A stretch of DNA of 64,000 bases from Cyathus striatus. Its lineage: Eukaryota > Basidiomycota > Agaricomycetes > Agaricales > Nidulariaceae. The position numbers and the translations under genes are program-made. The stretch is from positions 6,634,001-6,698,000 of the forward strand of contig JAOVFP010000001.1 in assembly GCA_025738555.1 (NCBI GenBank), given 5' to 3'. Position 1 is the first letter of the stretch. Each line of letters begins with the position of its first letter. The notes beneath the pieces were generated by a model, which was given only the letters and a program-made list of their open reading frames with translations, was not told where the DNA came from and did no database searches. Below are positions 38,521 to 50,200 of this stretch, piece by piece.

Positions 38521-40260
38521 TTCCAACACCGCACTCACACCTGCCGTCTTGAACCTACTTGAGGGAGCAGGCACTGCTATCGTCGAAGGATGAGCACAAG
38601 CGTAACCCTGTTCGAAGCGTGGGGAAGAAACTAGGAAGTGCGAGTGGATGGGTGTATGCATTTCCACGTCTCTCTTGTAGTTACGCTCGAAGAAGAGGAA
38701 ATCTGGGGGTAGGAGGTTGATATACAAATCACCTTCGCCTTCGGTTGTGCAAAACGAAATGTGGCACCACTGGAACGTTTAAGGATTTGTATCCACGAAA
38801 ACTCCCGCCACTGAAGCAGCCAACCTCTGCATCTCAAAAACGTTCGCAACAAGAAATGCGAAAGGGAGATCAAAGGGACGTCTGAAATGATAACTGGGGT
38901 GCACGAGCTTCCCTTCAGTGTGGAGAGGACTCAGGTGGCAGGGTTACGCGGGGTTGAAGTACACAAAACCATCCACCTCACGGCAACTGAAACCCGTATG
39001 CTAGGTGGGGACCTATCTCAATCTATTAGAAAAGACGAAGGGGACAGATAACGCACATCAGTTGAGTCAGTGGAACGTATGAGGCCTTTACGTAGCATTG
39101 CAACGACCAACGAAGCACCAGGGTGTAACGAGATAAACGGTTGTAGGATTGCGAGGGGGAGAGTGCGGGAGTCCCTGGGCGCTGGGGATGGGGTCTCGAT
39201 GGGATGTGTTCGCCTCATCCTCCAAGTCCTCTTCGTCCCAAACGTCGATCCCATCGAGGGGGGAGAGGGGGAACTTGAGAGAGCTGTGGAAGTACCATGT
39301 GTTGGGTATGTAGCCTAAGACGAACTGATGGATGTAAACACCAGGGGTACCCAGTCATGTCCAGCAGCATAGCTAGGGTTCCTAACGTGGATCCCACCGC
39401 CCTTGTCGAGATAAATCGGTACCAAAAGGCTACTACATATCCAATCCATTAGTCAATTCAAAAGCTTAAGAAAGAAATACGTTAAGAAGCGTACCAATAC
39501 ATCCGAGCTCTTCACCCTCTCCTCAATGTGACTCCGAATCCTCCATAGGCCAACAGCGAACATGTTTATCGTAATTCGTGCGATGATTATTGTCAATGGC
39601 CACCAGTGACCCAACGTCCTTCATCAGTCCAGTCGACAGCTTCGATAGCCGCAGGGAGCATGGCACAATGAAGCGTGTGCGGTCGTCGCGGTGCTTCATT
39701 CCGAGTCTTCGCGGCAGACAGTGGCACAGACCCCTTCGACCTCGCGTCTGGCTCTGAGCATAAGGGTAGCTTGATACGAAGCGTAGACACTGTACAATCG
39801 AACTCGTGTCCAAACCTTCAGGGAAAAAGGCAAGCTGCCATCCGATCCATCCACCGAGAAATACAAGTACGAAACGCGACTCTTCCAAGACTCTTCAGTG
39901 GCGGTTTACTAGTCGAAACTTCCTGGGAGCAGGCACTGCACTGCGTGGAAACAGCTTCCCCAGATCGAGAACGATGGTTCATCATGGTCCTGGTCCAAAT
40001 TTAAATGGTGGGGGACAGAAGAAAAGTTCGAGTACTTACCTCGTCTCCTCATTCCCATGCGTAGACCCAGCAGCAACCGGTGAAATCACGTCCAGCGACA
40101 GATACCACACCACCACAGACGCAGTACCACCATTACCACCAGAAGTGAGAGAAGCAACTTCCCCAACAAGCTTATTCTTCGCCATATCGAGCCGTGTCCT
40201 GCCCAACGTCTTCAGCCCACTCAACAAGCTACTTGCAACCTTCCATGCGGTGTTTGCCTA
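38520..40260 (-). pseudogene. eroded coding relics, family unknown
   Basis: GC-richer sequence with several long minus-strand frames that look like former exons: RPFDLPFAFLVANVFEMQRL (about 38880), DVWDEEDLEDEANTSH (about 39200) and WTDEGRWVTGG (about 39600). Frames are interrupted by stops and no consistent gene could be joined. The last segment is vaguely WD-repeat-like. It borders a degraded Pex30 exon copy and may be part of an old segmental duplication. Confidence 0.3.
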
Positions 40261-40554
40261 ATTGTGATCCCTTGTCCGAGAGGGAGGCGTGAACGTGTGA
40301 GCTGTTACTGGCTCTGGTAAAGGAAGAATCAGAGGCAGGCATTGAGGCTGCTGCAGTATCCCAAGCAAGACGGGGGGATGCAATGCACATTGACATTCAA
40401 AGGTCACGCTGTTGCAAAAACACTCCTGGTTGAAACCGTGAATAGTGTACCTCAGGTAGTCTACAAGGGTAGTTTAAGGCGCGTAACTGACCTCGAAAGA
40501 GTGTATACGCTTGGTGTGAGCCGATATTCGACATTCACCTCAGACCATTCAGGC

Positions 40555-40830
40555 GCGATGATATCGCCGCACTCCCTAGATGCAAATACGAAGAAGAGAT
40601 GGAGAGAACTGCGCGTGCGAATGTTGTCCTTCTGCGTAGGACTTGAGGGGTGGATGGAGGCGAGGAGTTAGGTAGCTTGTTCAAGTTGTAGCTTGGTGCC
40701 TATTCTAGGGAAGGGCTGGATATCCGTTGACGAACTGGCATAATCCATGAAGGTGTATAGGAAGAAAGGAGGAGAGAGTAGGCGAGTTGCGCCAGAGGTA
40801 GGATGTCGCCATTATCGCTGGCAGGCAAGG
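40555..40830 (-). pseudogene. relic of Pex30-like gene exon 1
   Basis: Colinear with 23958-24209 of the intact gene. Shared blocks include ATCGCCGCACT, GTTGTCCTTCTGCGTA, GGATATCCGTTG, GGCGAGTTGCGCC and the start-codon region TCGCCATTATCGCTGGC. Numerous indels destroy the frame. The 13.5 kb transposon starts 6 bp beyond its end. Confidence 0.75.
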
Positions 40831-41025
40831 ACAGTGTATGGAAAGCCGGAGCACCACGCTCAAAAGCATCAAAATAATTTGAGCTCCGAGCGTCGGCTCC
40901 TCGGCAGCTCGCTTGTGAACCGTCGTCCTCGCTTAAAGATGCAGGGCTTAGATTTATTAATTCGGTACCGAGTATGCTAGTAGTAAACTATAGTACTAAT
41001 GAGTTGACACACTGAGGATCGAACT

Positions 41026-42221
41026 AGGACCCCCCTTAATGCCTGCTAAGGCTGTTTGACTTTCCAGACAAATTTGGGCGAAATTTTGGGGTTAGGCTGT
41101 TTGTTTTCCAGACAAAAGTGACCAAATTAGAGGGTTAGGCTGTTGTAAATTTCCAGACAAATGTCAGTATAGTGGCTAAGGCCATTTGAATTTAGCAGAC
41201 AATATAGGCCAGTTGTTACTGAGAAAAATTTGAGAATATTAAGTACTGGCTGAGAAATCTGAACGTACCTTTAATTGGTTGTCACATTGATTGATATCAT
41301 TGATGCACGATGTACATGATACATGACGCATGATGGATGCATATGGTATGATACATTGATGTATGGCAACTTCAACACACATGTAAAACTTTTACCGGAA
41401 CTCTTATCGACATCTTCTCCAGGTCTTTGCTGTCAGTCTCGACTCTGCCTCTTCTTCTCCTAAGCTATTTGCAGAACTCTATCGTGATCATATCAACTGG
41501 AAAATGGCAGAATCTGTTATTGAGCTCATTACACTCCTAGTATTCAAGGAAAGCGAGTGGATTGGCAAGGGACATCTATACCCACATTACTTACAGTCAT
41601 CTCCCTTTACTTGAAAGGAGGAGGTAAATATGGAAAACATGATTCAATCGCAGAGGTATCCAATATCTGTACTGTTTCATACATGGCAGTGCAGATCTTC
41701 AAGCAAATGCACTTATCTCAGTTCCATGTTATTCCACAAGCAACATCTCTACTTCAAACTAAACAGTTTGTGCTGTTGCCTTCTTCAGCTTTTTTAATCA
41801 CTCTTTCATCACTTCCAACAGTTGCAGAGTGGTCACTGGAACTTTCTCGGGAAGATACTCAGTGCTTTAGTGAGATTAAAAGATCTTTCCCAGTTTTTGT
41901 AGAGGTGGCAAAAGAATTCAAGAAAAGGAGTAAGGCTGCTGTCAGTGTAGATAATGATGTTTAAGCTTCTTTCACTGTGATTATATACACTACGAAAATT
42001 CAGGCGCAATTTTTAATGCTAAAAAGGCCGTTTTAAAATTTCCAGACAAATTTGAACATAAAATAGGCCATTTTAAGTGTCCAGACAAATTTTGAAAAAG
42101 TGCTCCAATGCCATTTTTTTTCCAGACAAAACCGACGAATTTCTTTGATTTTTGTCCAGACAAATCCCACCCCAAATCGACTTTTTTTCAAACGGCCTTA
42201 ATAGGCATTAAGGGGGGTCCT
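41026..42221. mobile_element. hAT-like nested element with 8-bp TSD and subterminal CCAGACA repeats
   Basis: The ends AGGACCCCCCTTAATGCC and GGCATTAAGGGGGGTCCT are perfect inverted repeats. The target duplication is ATCGAACT (41018-41025 and 42222-42229), confirmed by the single ATCGAACT in the uninterrupted right TIR. Four CCAGACAAA-type motifs near each end, all in the same orientation, look like transposase-binding repeats. One open frame (41557-41964) has no recognised motif. An 8-bp TSD suggests a hAT-related superfamily. Confidence 0.88.
41557..41964 (+). CDS. ORF inside nested element, unknown
   Basis: 135 codons (MDWQGTSIPTLLTVISLYLKG... to EFKKRSKAAVSVDNDV). Open throughout and moderately protein-like, but unrecognised. 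It may be a transposase or captured-exon remnant, as no DDE motif is visible. Confidence 0.3.
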   Translation: MDWQGTSIPTLLTVISLYLKGGGKYGKHDSIAEVSNICTVSYMAVQIFKQMHLSQFHVIPQATSLLQTKQFVLLPSSAFLITLSSLPTVAEWSLELSREDTQCFSEIKRSFPVFVEVAKEFKKRSKAAVSVDNDV

Positions 42222-42398
42222 ATCGAACTCAAGACCGCTTGAATGGGTCGGGTAGTAAATTTAGAACGAGTTAATAATAGTTCCAAATATTAATAGCTTC
42301 TCAATTGAACTAGACGCGAAGCACTGATTATCATTGGTAGAAATGTAGATTAGTATTAGTAGTAATTATTGAAATTGACAACTACAGTTATAAACCCT

Positions 42399-42430
42399 AA
42401 GGCCGGCTGTTGCCGGCAAAGCCCACTACC
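42399..42430 (+). repeat. GCCGGC hairpin motif shared with 7713-7746
   Basis: AAGGCCGGC-TGTT-GCCGGCAAAG plus CCCACTA. Same string as at 7713 apart from the loop. Located just inside the left TIR of the transposon, upstream of the first cargo gene. Confidence 0.5.
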
Positions 42431-42633
42431 ACTTTATTGCTGTTACACGTTCTATTTCTATAAAGTAGTAAGGCCAACAAGTGGCAAGTCCTGTTACATT
42501 TAATAAAGAAATAAAGTGGAGTGACAAGCGGCAAGTCCCGATTTTTGTATCAAGAATGTGTGAATGTGTGAATTGATATCTATAATAAGAAGTCAATCGT
42601 TATTGATACTGTTGACTATTGACAACAGCCAGG

Positions 42634-45600
42634 ATGGCAGAGCCATTGATCATTCAATATGACTGTGTGTGTCATGCAGCTTCGCATTGCATATTTGTTG
42701 ATATCAACGACAAACTTCTCTTCAGTTCTCCTTGTCCCTCTGCCCTCTGTCCTTGCAAGAATGCCTGAGCTCGTTGAAGGAAAGGCACATTACATAACAA
42801 CAGTTTGGGGACTGGAACACTATGGAGCTGCCCCCTTCAACTTTGATGTGCTGGGTTTGTGGGCTGATCTGACAGTGGCTGAAGCAAAGGCACAAAAAAT
42901 CAAAATTCGTCTTTTGCAGAAGTTATCATGTACCTCAAGATTTATGCATGGTACAAATTCAGTACAGACTCCTCTGGTGGCAAAGGAACTTCAATTAACT
43001 GCACAAAATCCAAATCCTCTTCCAATTACTTCTCTCAAGATTTGAGGTATCTACTATGCTGTCAAGGCTTTGATCATTGATTTAGGAGAACTCTGGCTGA
43101 AAGTAAGTTTGCATATTATGGTGAATTGTGGTACATAACCAATCTTTGCTTTATAGCTATCCTACTTGACACATACATCGATCCAGATTTATTCTAGAAA
43201 TCATTGGGAGAGCTTGTTAAGAGTACAAAAGGATGTAAGTATTCAATGTTGAGTGCAATATTAAACTCTCTTTAATTTAACTACAGAAGCGAAAATTCTC
43301 TGTTGGACTAGCCATTGAAAGCAACAAATTTGTACTAGCATTTGTCACTCATGATATGTTATTTCAGGTATGAGTAATAAGTACTGTACACTAAATAATT
43401 CTAATTTTAAGAACAATTGTTATAGCCCATTTGGGCGACATCCAAGGAGAGTCTCAGGGCTGAACTGCCATATGTGTACTCAGAATATGACCAATTTCTT
43501 GAAGGTGTAGCCAGTTGGATTCAACATCGATGTGATACAGAATCTCGAATGGAAATAGCAGCTTCTGCTGTTCATGATTCGAAAACAGTGTGGGTTGGGG
43601 TGGGGTCCTACACTGTTAGTGAGATATTTTTTATGGCAGGTGCGATGTATATTGTGAACTTATAGTTAAAAATTACTGATAGCTAGCTCTTGTATAGGTA
43701 TACCTGCATGCCTTTGAGAATGCGATGTGTTTGACAGCCCTTCAAGAACTGCATGTCTATATGAAGCCTATTGGGCCTATGCCCACTGTGCAGAGAGGAA
43801 ACTTCCATAAGTTTGTCTACTTGAGCAAGTAAATATGAATCACTAAATTAATAACTGTTGCTTAAAGAGGTATTCTTCGTCCTGCATGGGATAGGGGCTT
43901 ATTGGCTCCAACAGCTAATGAACAAGTAAGATATCCAAAAAACTTTCTTCACATTTATGGAAAGGAGATTTTACACCTTCCATCTCAGTTGGTTTATTTG
44001 GCGAATCTACATAATGTAAGTTAGTCTTCATTATTATATTGTAAGATGTTGACATTATTTGTTTTTAGGAAAAGATAGAAGAACTGGACCAAATACATAA
44101 AGATGTATGGTACCGTTCTGATTACAACAATGAACTTTCCGATCCATTTGAGCCTTCATACCTCTGGGAAGCACTTAATATGCCATCCAAAGTACATCTT
44201 GGACATCTTATATTTGGGCATATTACATGGCAAAAGATACAATTGCTGTATAAGCTTCCCATTCCCAGTAATTTACACTCCCCCAAGAGGTCTGTACAGA
44301 TCTGTACAGATCCATGCGGATTCTGTGCAGATCCGTACAGACCTGTACAGACCTGTATAGATACCATACAGAATTTATATAGTGGCTATCATTATTATTA
44401 GAGGTGATTATTCTATATGGATTCCATACATATTCTGCATGGATTCTGTGTGGATTCATGCATTGCTGCCTTGTCACAGGTGTCAAGTGTGACACTACAT
44501 GAAATCTATGACACTACATGAAATCTGTGATACACTCAATATATAGTATCATGCTCAATGCATAGTGTCATGCTTAATGTATAGTATCACACTCAATGCA
44601 TAGTGTCACACTCAACACTTAGTATCACACTTAATGTATAGTTTCATGCTTAATGCATAGTGTCACACTCAACACTTAGTATCACACTTAATGTATAGTG
44701 TCATGCTTAATGCAGAGTGTCACACTCAACACTTCATGTCACACTCAATTCTTAGTGTCACACTCAACCCTTAGTGTCACACTCAATGCTTAGTATCATG
44801 CTTAACCCTTTAGTGTCACACTCAACCCTTAGTGTCACACTCAACCCTTAGCGTCACACTTAACCCTTAGTGTCATGCTTAACCCTTAGTGTCACGCTTA
44901 ACCCTTAGTGTCACACTCAACCCTTAGTGTCACGCTTAATGCAGAGTGTCACACTCAACCCTTAGTGTCACACTTAATGCAGAGTGTCACACTCAATGCT
45001 TAGTGTCATACTCAACCCATAGTGTCACACTCAACACTTAGTATCATGCTTAACACTTAGTGTCACAGTCAACCCTTAGTATCATGCTTAACACTTAGTG
45101 TCACAGTCAACCCTTAGTATCACGCTTAACCCATAGTGTCACACTCAACCCATAGTGTCACACTCAACACTTAGTATCATGCTTAACACTTAGTGTCACA
45201 CTCCACCTTTAGTGTCACACTCAATGCATAGTGTCACACTCAACCCTTAGTGCCACACTTAATGCATAGTGTCACACTTAACCCTTAGTATCACACTCAA
45301 CACTTAATGTCACAATCAATGTATAGTGTCATGCTTAAACCTTAGTGTCACACTTAACCCTTAGTGTCACGCTTAATGGAGAGTGTCACACTTAGTGCTT
45401 AATATCACACAATTTTCTATTCTAATTTTCTATAAGGAAATAAGTATAATAAGATTCTGTACAGAATCTGTACAGAATTTTTCAGGTCTGTAGTGCAGAA
45501 TTCTGCGGAATCCACATGGAATTTTTGATTCTGTGCAGAATCTGTGCAGAATCTGTACAGACCCAAAAAAACCTCTGCCAAAAAGAAAAAAATCTGTGCA

Positions 45601-46532
45601 GATTCTGCACAGATTCTGAAAATTCCGCACGGAATCCGTGTGGATCTGTACAGAACACCTGGCTAAGTGTAAAGAGCTCCCCATTCCAAACATGCAAGAT
45701 CCATTAACAAAACTGTTTTGCAATAAAGGTATGCTTCAATGTGTTTTTATTATTACAATTTTACAAATGACTACAGGATATTTGGAAACTCTACCAACAT
45801 ATCTTGCATTTAACATTCAGAACTCTTTAGAGTTTTCAGATTTTAAAGATAGATCTGATCGCTGGCCATTTAAACCTTTTGCATATTCCTCATCTAAAAG
45901 GGGTACTCTTTGGTCATTGATTAATGTCTATCCAGTGAATTCGAAGGCAGATGTAAAGTATGTCAATTTTTTACCCTTAAGTTAAATTTAATTATTTGTG
46001 CCTAATTTTAGTGATACATCTCGTGCTATTCTCAAGAAAAAAACCCCTAAAGCCCATTCCTTTGCAAAAAAGAGTACTAAGAATGGTGTTTCCATTGGAC
46101 CTCTTGAGTACTCTGGTAGTGGAAGAGTCTACAAAGCTGGAAGACGAACATTAAGGTAAATTTGTTCAATTTGATTATGGGCTGTTCTTCCTGGTTCTAA
46201 TTTACTGTGTTTAAAGATTGCCTGTTCATAGCTACTTAAATGCAGAGCTCAGGCCTTCAGATGTTGAGCGCATTGCTTGTAGTGAATGGAGAGCAGAGTT
46301 CAATGAACAAGAAAAGAAGAAAATAGTTAAGAAAGCAGAAAATGAAGGTCGAGAAGTTACTTCTACAGAATTAGAAGCCATTAACTACCTCAAGTTAACT
46401 AACAAGGCAAAACACCAACATGATAAAAGAATAGAAGCTGCACTTCAGGAGCACAGGGAGTTGTTTGGTGATCAATATCCCTCTCTGAATTCCTCTTCTA
46501 CTGATTCTTTGGAACCACCAACCAAAAAGTGA
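42634..46532 (+). CDS. unknown multi-exon protein carried by the 13.5 kb transposon (disrupted)
   Basis: The start ATG at 42634 gives MAEPLIIQYDCVCHAASHCI, followed by a Cys cluster (CPSALCPCKN). The frame then changes to MPELVEGKAHYITTVWGLEH, so either a frameshift or an unrecognised splice lies near 42760. Further exons with GT-AG borders encode KRKFSVGLAIESNKFVLAFV (43290), ASWIQHRCDTESRMEIAASA (43510), YLHAFENAMCLTALQELHVY (43700), RGILRPAWDRGLLAPTAN (43870), and after an insert DRSDRWPFKPFAYSSSKRGT (45850). The last exon has a charged coiled-coil-like region and ends PPTKK*. No family is recognised. It is a conserved-looking cargo gene, interrupted in this copy by 44266-45675. Confidence 0.6.
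44266..45675. mobile_element. minisatellite-bearing insert within cargo gene
   Basis: GCTTCCCATTCC (44254-44265) and GCTCCCCATTCC (45676-45687) flank it. Removal rejoins the coding sequence as YKLPIP-NMQDPL. The ends carry an imperfect inverted repeat (TTTACACTC...GGTCTGTACAGATC versus TTTACACTT...GTTCTGTACAGATCC) rich in palindromic CTGTACAG. The interior is a long 19-20 bp repeat array. A 12-bp duplication is unusual for a cut-and-paste element. Confidence 0.6.
44530..45411 (+). repeat. 19-20 bp minisatellite array
   Basis: About 45 tandem, degenerate copies of a unit close to TTAGTGTCACACTCAACCC, with variants (CATAGTGTCACAC, AATGCAGAGTGTCAC, ATCATGCTTAAC). Higher-order blocks of two or three units recur. 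No coding capacity. Confidence 0.93.
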
Positions 46533-46714
46533 AGGATTAGTGCAGATAAGAGCTTAGTTATATCTGCTATAGAGAATGGAAAGGATAACACAGATATGAT
46601 TCATACTTTATGAGTTCATAAATAGTACTACTTTTGGTAGATATTAACTTTTGTTTGTCATGTAACTATATGTGCATATACTTGCATGTTATTACTGCTG
46701 TCTGAATATAGTTT

Positions 46715-46990
46715 GGATATATAACTTTACTCTAGATGTGATTTTTCAATCAGCATAAGTATGAGGATGGAGCTGTAACATTTATTTCAATGTAATCAGT
46801 CTGTAAACACTGATGTACCAAAGGATATTGGTTTCAGTGAATTATTTCTTATTTCTAACAAGAATTGCTATGAAAAATGCATAGATTGGATACATATCTT
46901 TACCCTGGATGTGTTTTTTCAATCAGCACAAGTGCGAGGAAGGAGCTGTAACATATTTACTTCGATGTAATCAGTCTGTAAACACTGACA
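46715..46990 (+). repeat. direct repeat of ~105 bp downstream of cargo gene
   Basis: 46715-46816 and about 46884-46990 are diverged copies sharing TTTTTCAATCAGCA, GGAGCTGTAACAT and GATGTAATCAGTCTGTAAACACTGA. They lie between the convergent ends of the cargo gene and the transposase gene. Confidence 0.75.
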
Positions 46991-47227
46991 AACATCATCT
47001 TCAAATCATAAGGGGGGGGGTAGGGGAGAGAGAAGGCAGGAAAAACTAGCAAGAGAGAAAAAAGGGGGTGTATGTACAAGATCATACAAGGGGAAAAGCC
47101 AAAATTTTAAATCCCAAACAGGTTACAATGATGTTGTGTCGATTTTATGAAAATTCCTGCCATTTCCATTTCGTTTCACCCCCCAAGACCTTACTACCTA
47201 AAGGTAGTGGGAATAAGTCTATTTCAA

Positions 47228-50200
47228 TTACCATGTACCATCTCCATCACTGTTGTCATCCTCATCTGAAGTAAAGCTAACTTTGATTTCAGGTAAATTA
47301 TTGTCCTCAAAAGGAAGTGGATCGTCAACATCCATCATAGCATCCAGTTCAGCTGAATGAGTTTCATCTGAAATAAATTAATTTCAGCTGAAGAACAAAT
47401 AAAAAAATGGAAGAGATAAGTACTAACCAATTCCTCGGCCATTGTTAACACCTCCCATATAATAAGAACCATCTGATGTTGTATTTTCTATTCCACCTTC
47501 AAGTTCTCGAAGTCCAGGTATTAGTTCATTGTCCATAGTATCATCCTGCATTGATGATTGAATATTATCAGTCCATTGATTGTAATCATTGTGTGGGACT
47601 TCATTTGCTGCCTGGACATCTGTTAAAATCAACAAATAGATGTCCCATACATTGTGTCTTGTAATTTCTGGTGAGTTATGTTGAATATAAATTTCATTTA
47701 TCATATCAGAAAATGACTTGGGAACGAGTTCAAACACTGGGTGATCTGGTGGTGAAAACAAAGCTCATGCCTCTTCAACAGCCTCAGGTTGAACTGATAT
47801 CTACAAATAGTTAGCTGAATGAAGGTTATTTCAGTGCAGATATACATACTTTGAAGTCTAATATGCCATATTCACTAGGATTTAAACAGATGTCATTTGG
47901 AACACCATGTGGAAGGATTTTATTGCAGTCTGCACATTTTGCTGAGTTATTAACTCGATCCTTGTAGGCATCAAGCTCTCCCTGTAACCAAGGAATAAAA
48001 ACCCAACGAAATACCAATCTAAAAAATATTAGCATAGAATAATGTGTGTAAATGAAAGACTAACACCTCTAAAGTGTTATCAGGGTGATACCAATCTTCA
48101 TTAATACCATGATCAAGAATATCTTCAAATCCGGGAGTAAATCTGCGTCGGAGCTGTGACCATGTGATCTCAGGCTTTACATTCTTCTTCTCATGCATCC
48201 AGCAATGTTGGAGTGTTCCCTTGAGTGAAGGATCATGCCAGTGTCTGAGAAATGTATGCCCATTAGCAATTCCAAAATTTTCAGACCCAGGATCACTCTG
48301 AGTAACTAGTGGCATAGCTGTACAATATAAAATTCAATGAGATGCTAAAATAATTCATGAATAGAATAGTTACCTCCAATATCATTAATTGCTTCGAGGT
48401 AATAGCTAAATATTAGTTTTGGATTACTATTGGAGTGCCAAACCTTCAGCCAATGTATCTTTCCAGCAAATGGGTCGATGCCAGTGTGTAGTCCAAGACC
48501 AAATTTATATTTCCATTTATCATGCTGGTCCACCACAAAAATGTCGTTGTGGAGGGAGTAGTTGGTATGCTGGTATAACCCAGTTATATACTTATAAATT
48601 GACTTACTTCGTTCTTTCATCTCTTACCCCTTTATTAATTAATTCTATTTACTTTAATATTCTATATATCCATTTCCATCTTATTATTTTTCTTCTATGA
48701 TGCGCTGTTTGCACAGCGCATCAGGTTTATGTGTTCTCATTCCCTTGTGTAGACTTAGAGACGCGGCGCGGCCTTATCCAAACATTGGGAAGCCGATGCC
48801 AAACAACACGTGACACGTGTATGTGCTGTCACATCTCGCTTACTCTACAATGTGTCCCGCTTACTGCTTCATCGTAATACCTTCTGCTACCACTCTTCTC
48901 ATATTCTCTAGGCCTCCCGTATGTCTCCTCAAGGCCTTTTGGGGCGACGTTCGGACACTCTGGGCATTACATGCCCTTCGGACAGTTTGGAACGCTAGGG
49001 CTTAGGGTTACACCCCCTCTCAAGACCCCTATTTTTCGTCCTCAAGCTACTCGTGTGGTCCTCAAGACCGATATTTCGCCCGTCAAGATATGGTGACCGG
49101 GTCTTTACCCTCATCGTGCGACACTCTGATTGGTGGAAGGACAGGGATTTGGGTCGAGGCACTGGGCTGTTCGTTTTTCCATTCATTCTTTATTTCAAAT
49201 TTACTCTTGATCATGCTTTTCTTTCCTTTCTTTCTTTTATCTGTTATCACCACTTTTGTTTTCTATTACAATACTGTCTAGGCTTATTCATCATCCTTGC
49301 CCCCTCCGATTACTCTGACCGCGAGTGTCCGATGACCGAGCACCCCGCCACTAGTTACGTGTTGTCGAGCCGCAGCTTTGTCCACTGCACAGCTACCTCC
49401 AGGGAGGGTAGTCTTTCGTCATTTTGCTCCAACATAGTACCTGGTAGTAACATCAAGCGAGAGTCGCCATCATCGTTCGCTAGTGTTAGGACCGTCGAGG
49501 TGGTAAGTACTCGTTGACTTGTTTTCCTTAATACGGTCTTGTTCTATTACTTTACAATTCTTACCTTATCACTCTTTTTCTGATTACCCTTCGCTTCCAC
49601 ATTTCAAATTCACGTTCCTTCACGTACCTTACATTTTCTGGGCTCTGGTGACGTGAGAGTACGTGTGGCACTATCCTGTCTCATTGCTGCAAATGTATAT
49701 ACTCGAGGGGTAGAGACTTGAAATTCACCTCCCTTTTCTGACTTAACTTTGCATGCGCTATCGAGCCCCTCGAGCTACTGAGTCTATAGGAAGTGTCAAC
49801 AAAATCTGATTCTCATCCGCTAAGTCTTCTCTAACATTTCTAATTGCTAACTACTCTAGGGTTATCGTAGTTGTTTATTATAGTCAGGTGTGATGCCCGC
49901 CACGCGTCAATGAGTTATCTCCTCCACATCATTAACACCAGCAGACCACCATTTTTTTCTTCTCAGCCTTTGTGCTCGTCGCTGCCTCACAAGGTTGGCT
50001 TCATAGAGAGCAAAGTAAGTTGTAACAACTCTCCTAGATAGAGTGACAGCGATGTAGTTAGAATATAAGATAATTAGTTCATTGACAAACATACCTTGTG
50101 ACAGCCATATTTTCTTCATGAAATAGCAGACTGACCATCTCATGAGCACCAGCATTCGGATATTGAGTGCACAAGTGAATCATGGCTTCATGAATACTTT

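Larger units (their letters stand above)
40837..42337 (+). repeat. left TIR of 13.5 kb transposon (interrupted)
   Basis: The left TIR consists of 40837-41025 plus 42230-42337. It is split by the 1196-bp element 41026-42221 and one duplicated 8-mer. The outer 189 bp match the right TIR without visible mismatch; the inner about 108 bp show scattered differences. Confidence 0.88.

Noticed and set aside
44530..45411. Telomere-like or CRISPR-like repeat array
   Set aside because: Units contain CCCTTAG but the period is 19-20 bp and degenerate, unlike a telomeric hexamer. There are no unique spacers, so it is not CRISPR. It is a minisatellite.
49053..49517. 154-codon ORF in the transposase insert
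   Set aside because: No motif, and another overlapping frame is equally open. The sequence appears non-coding.
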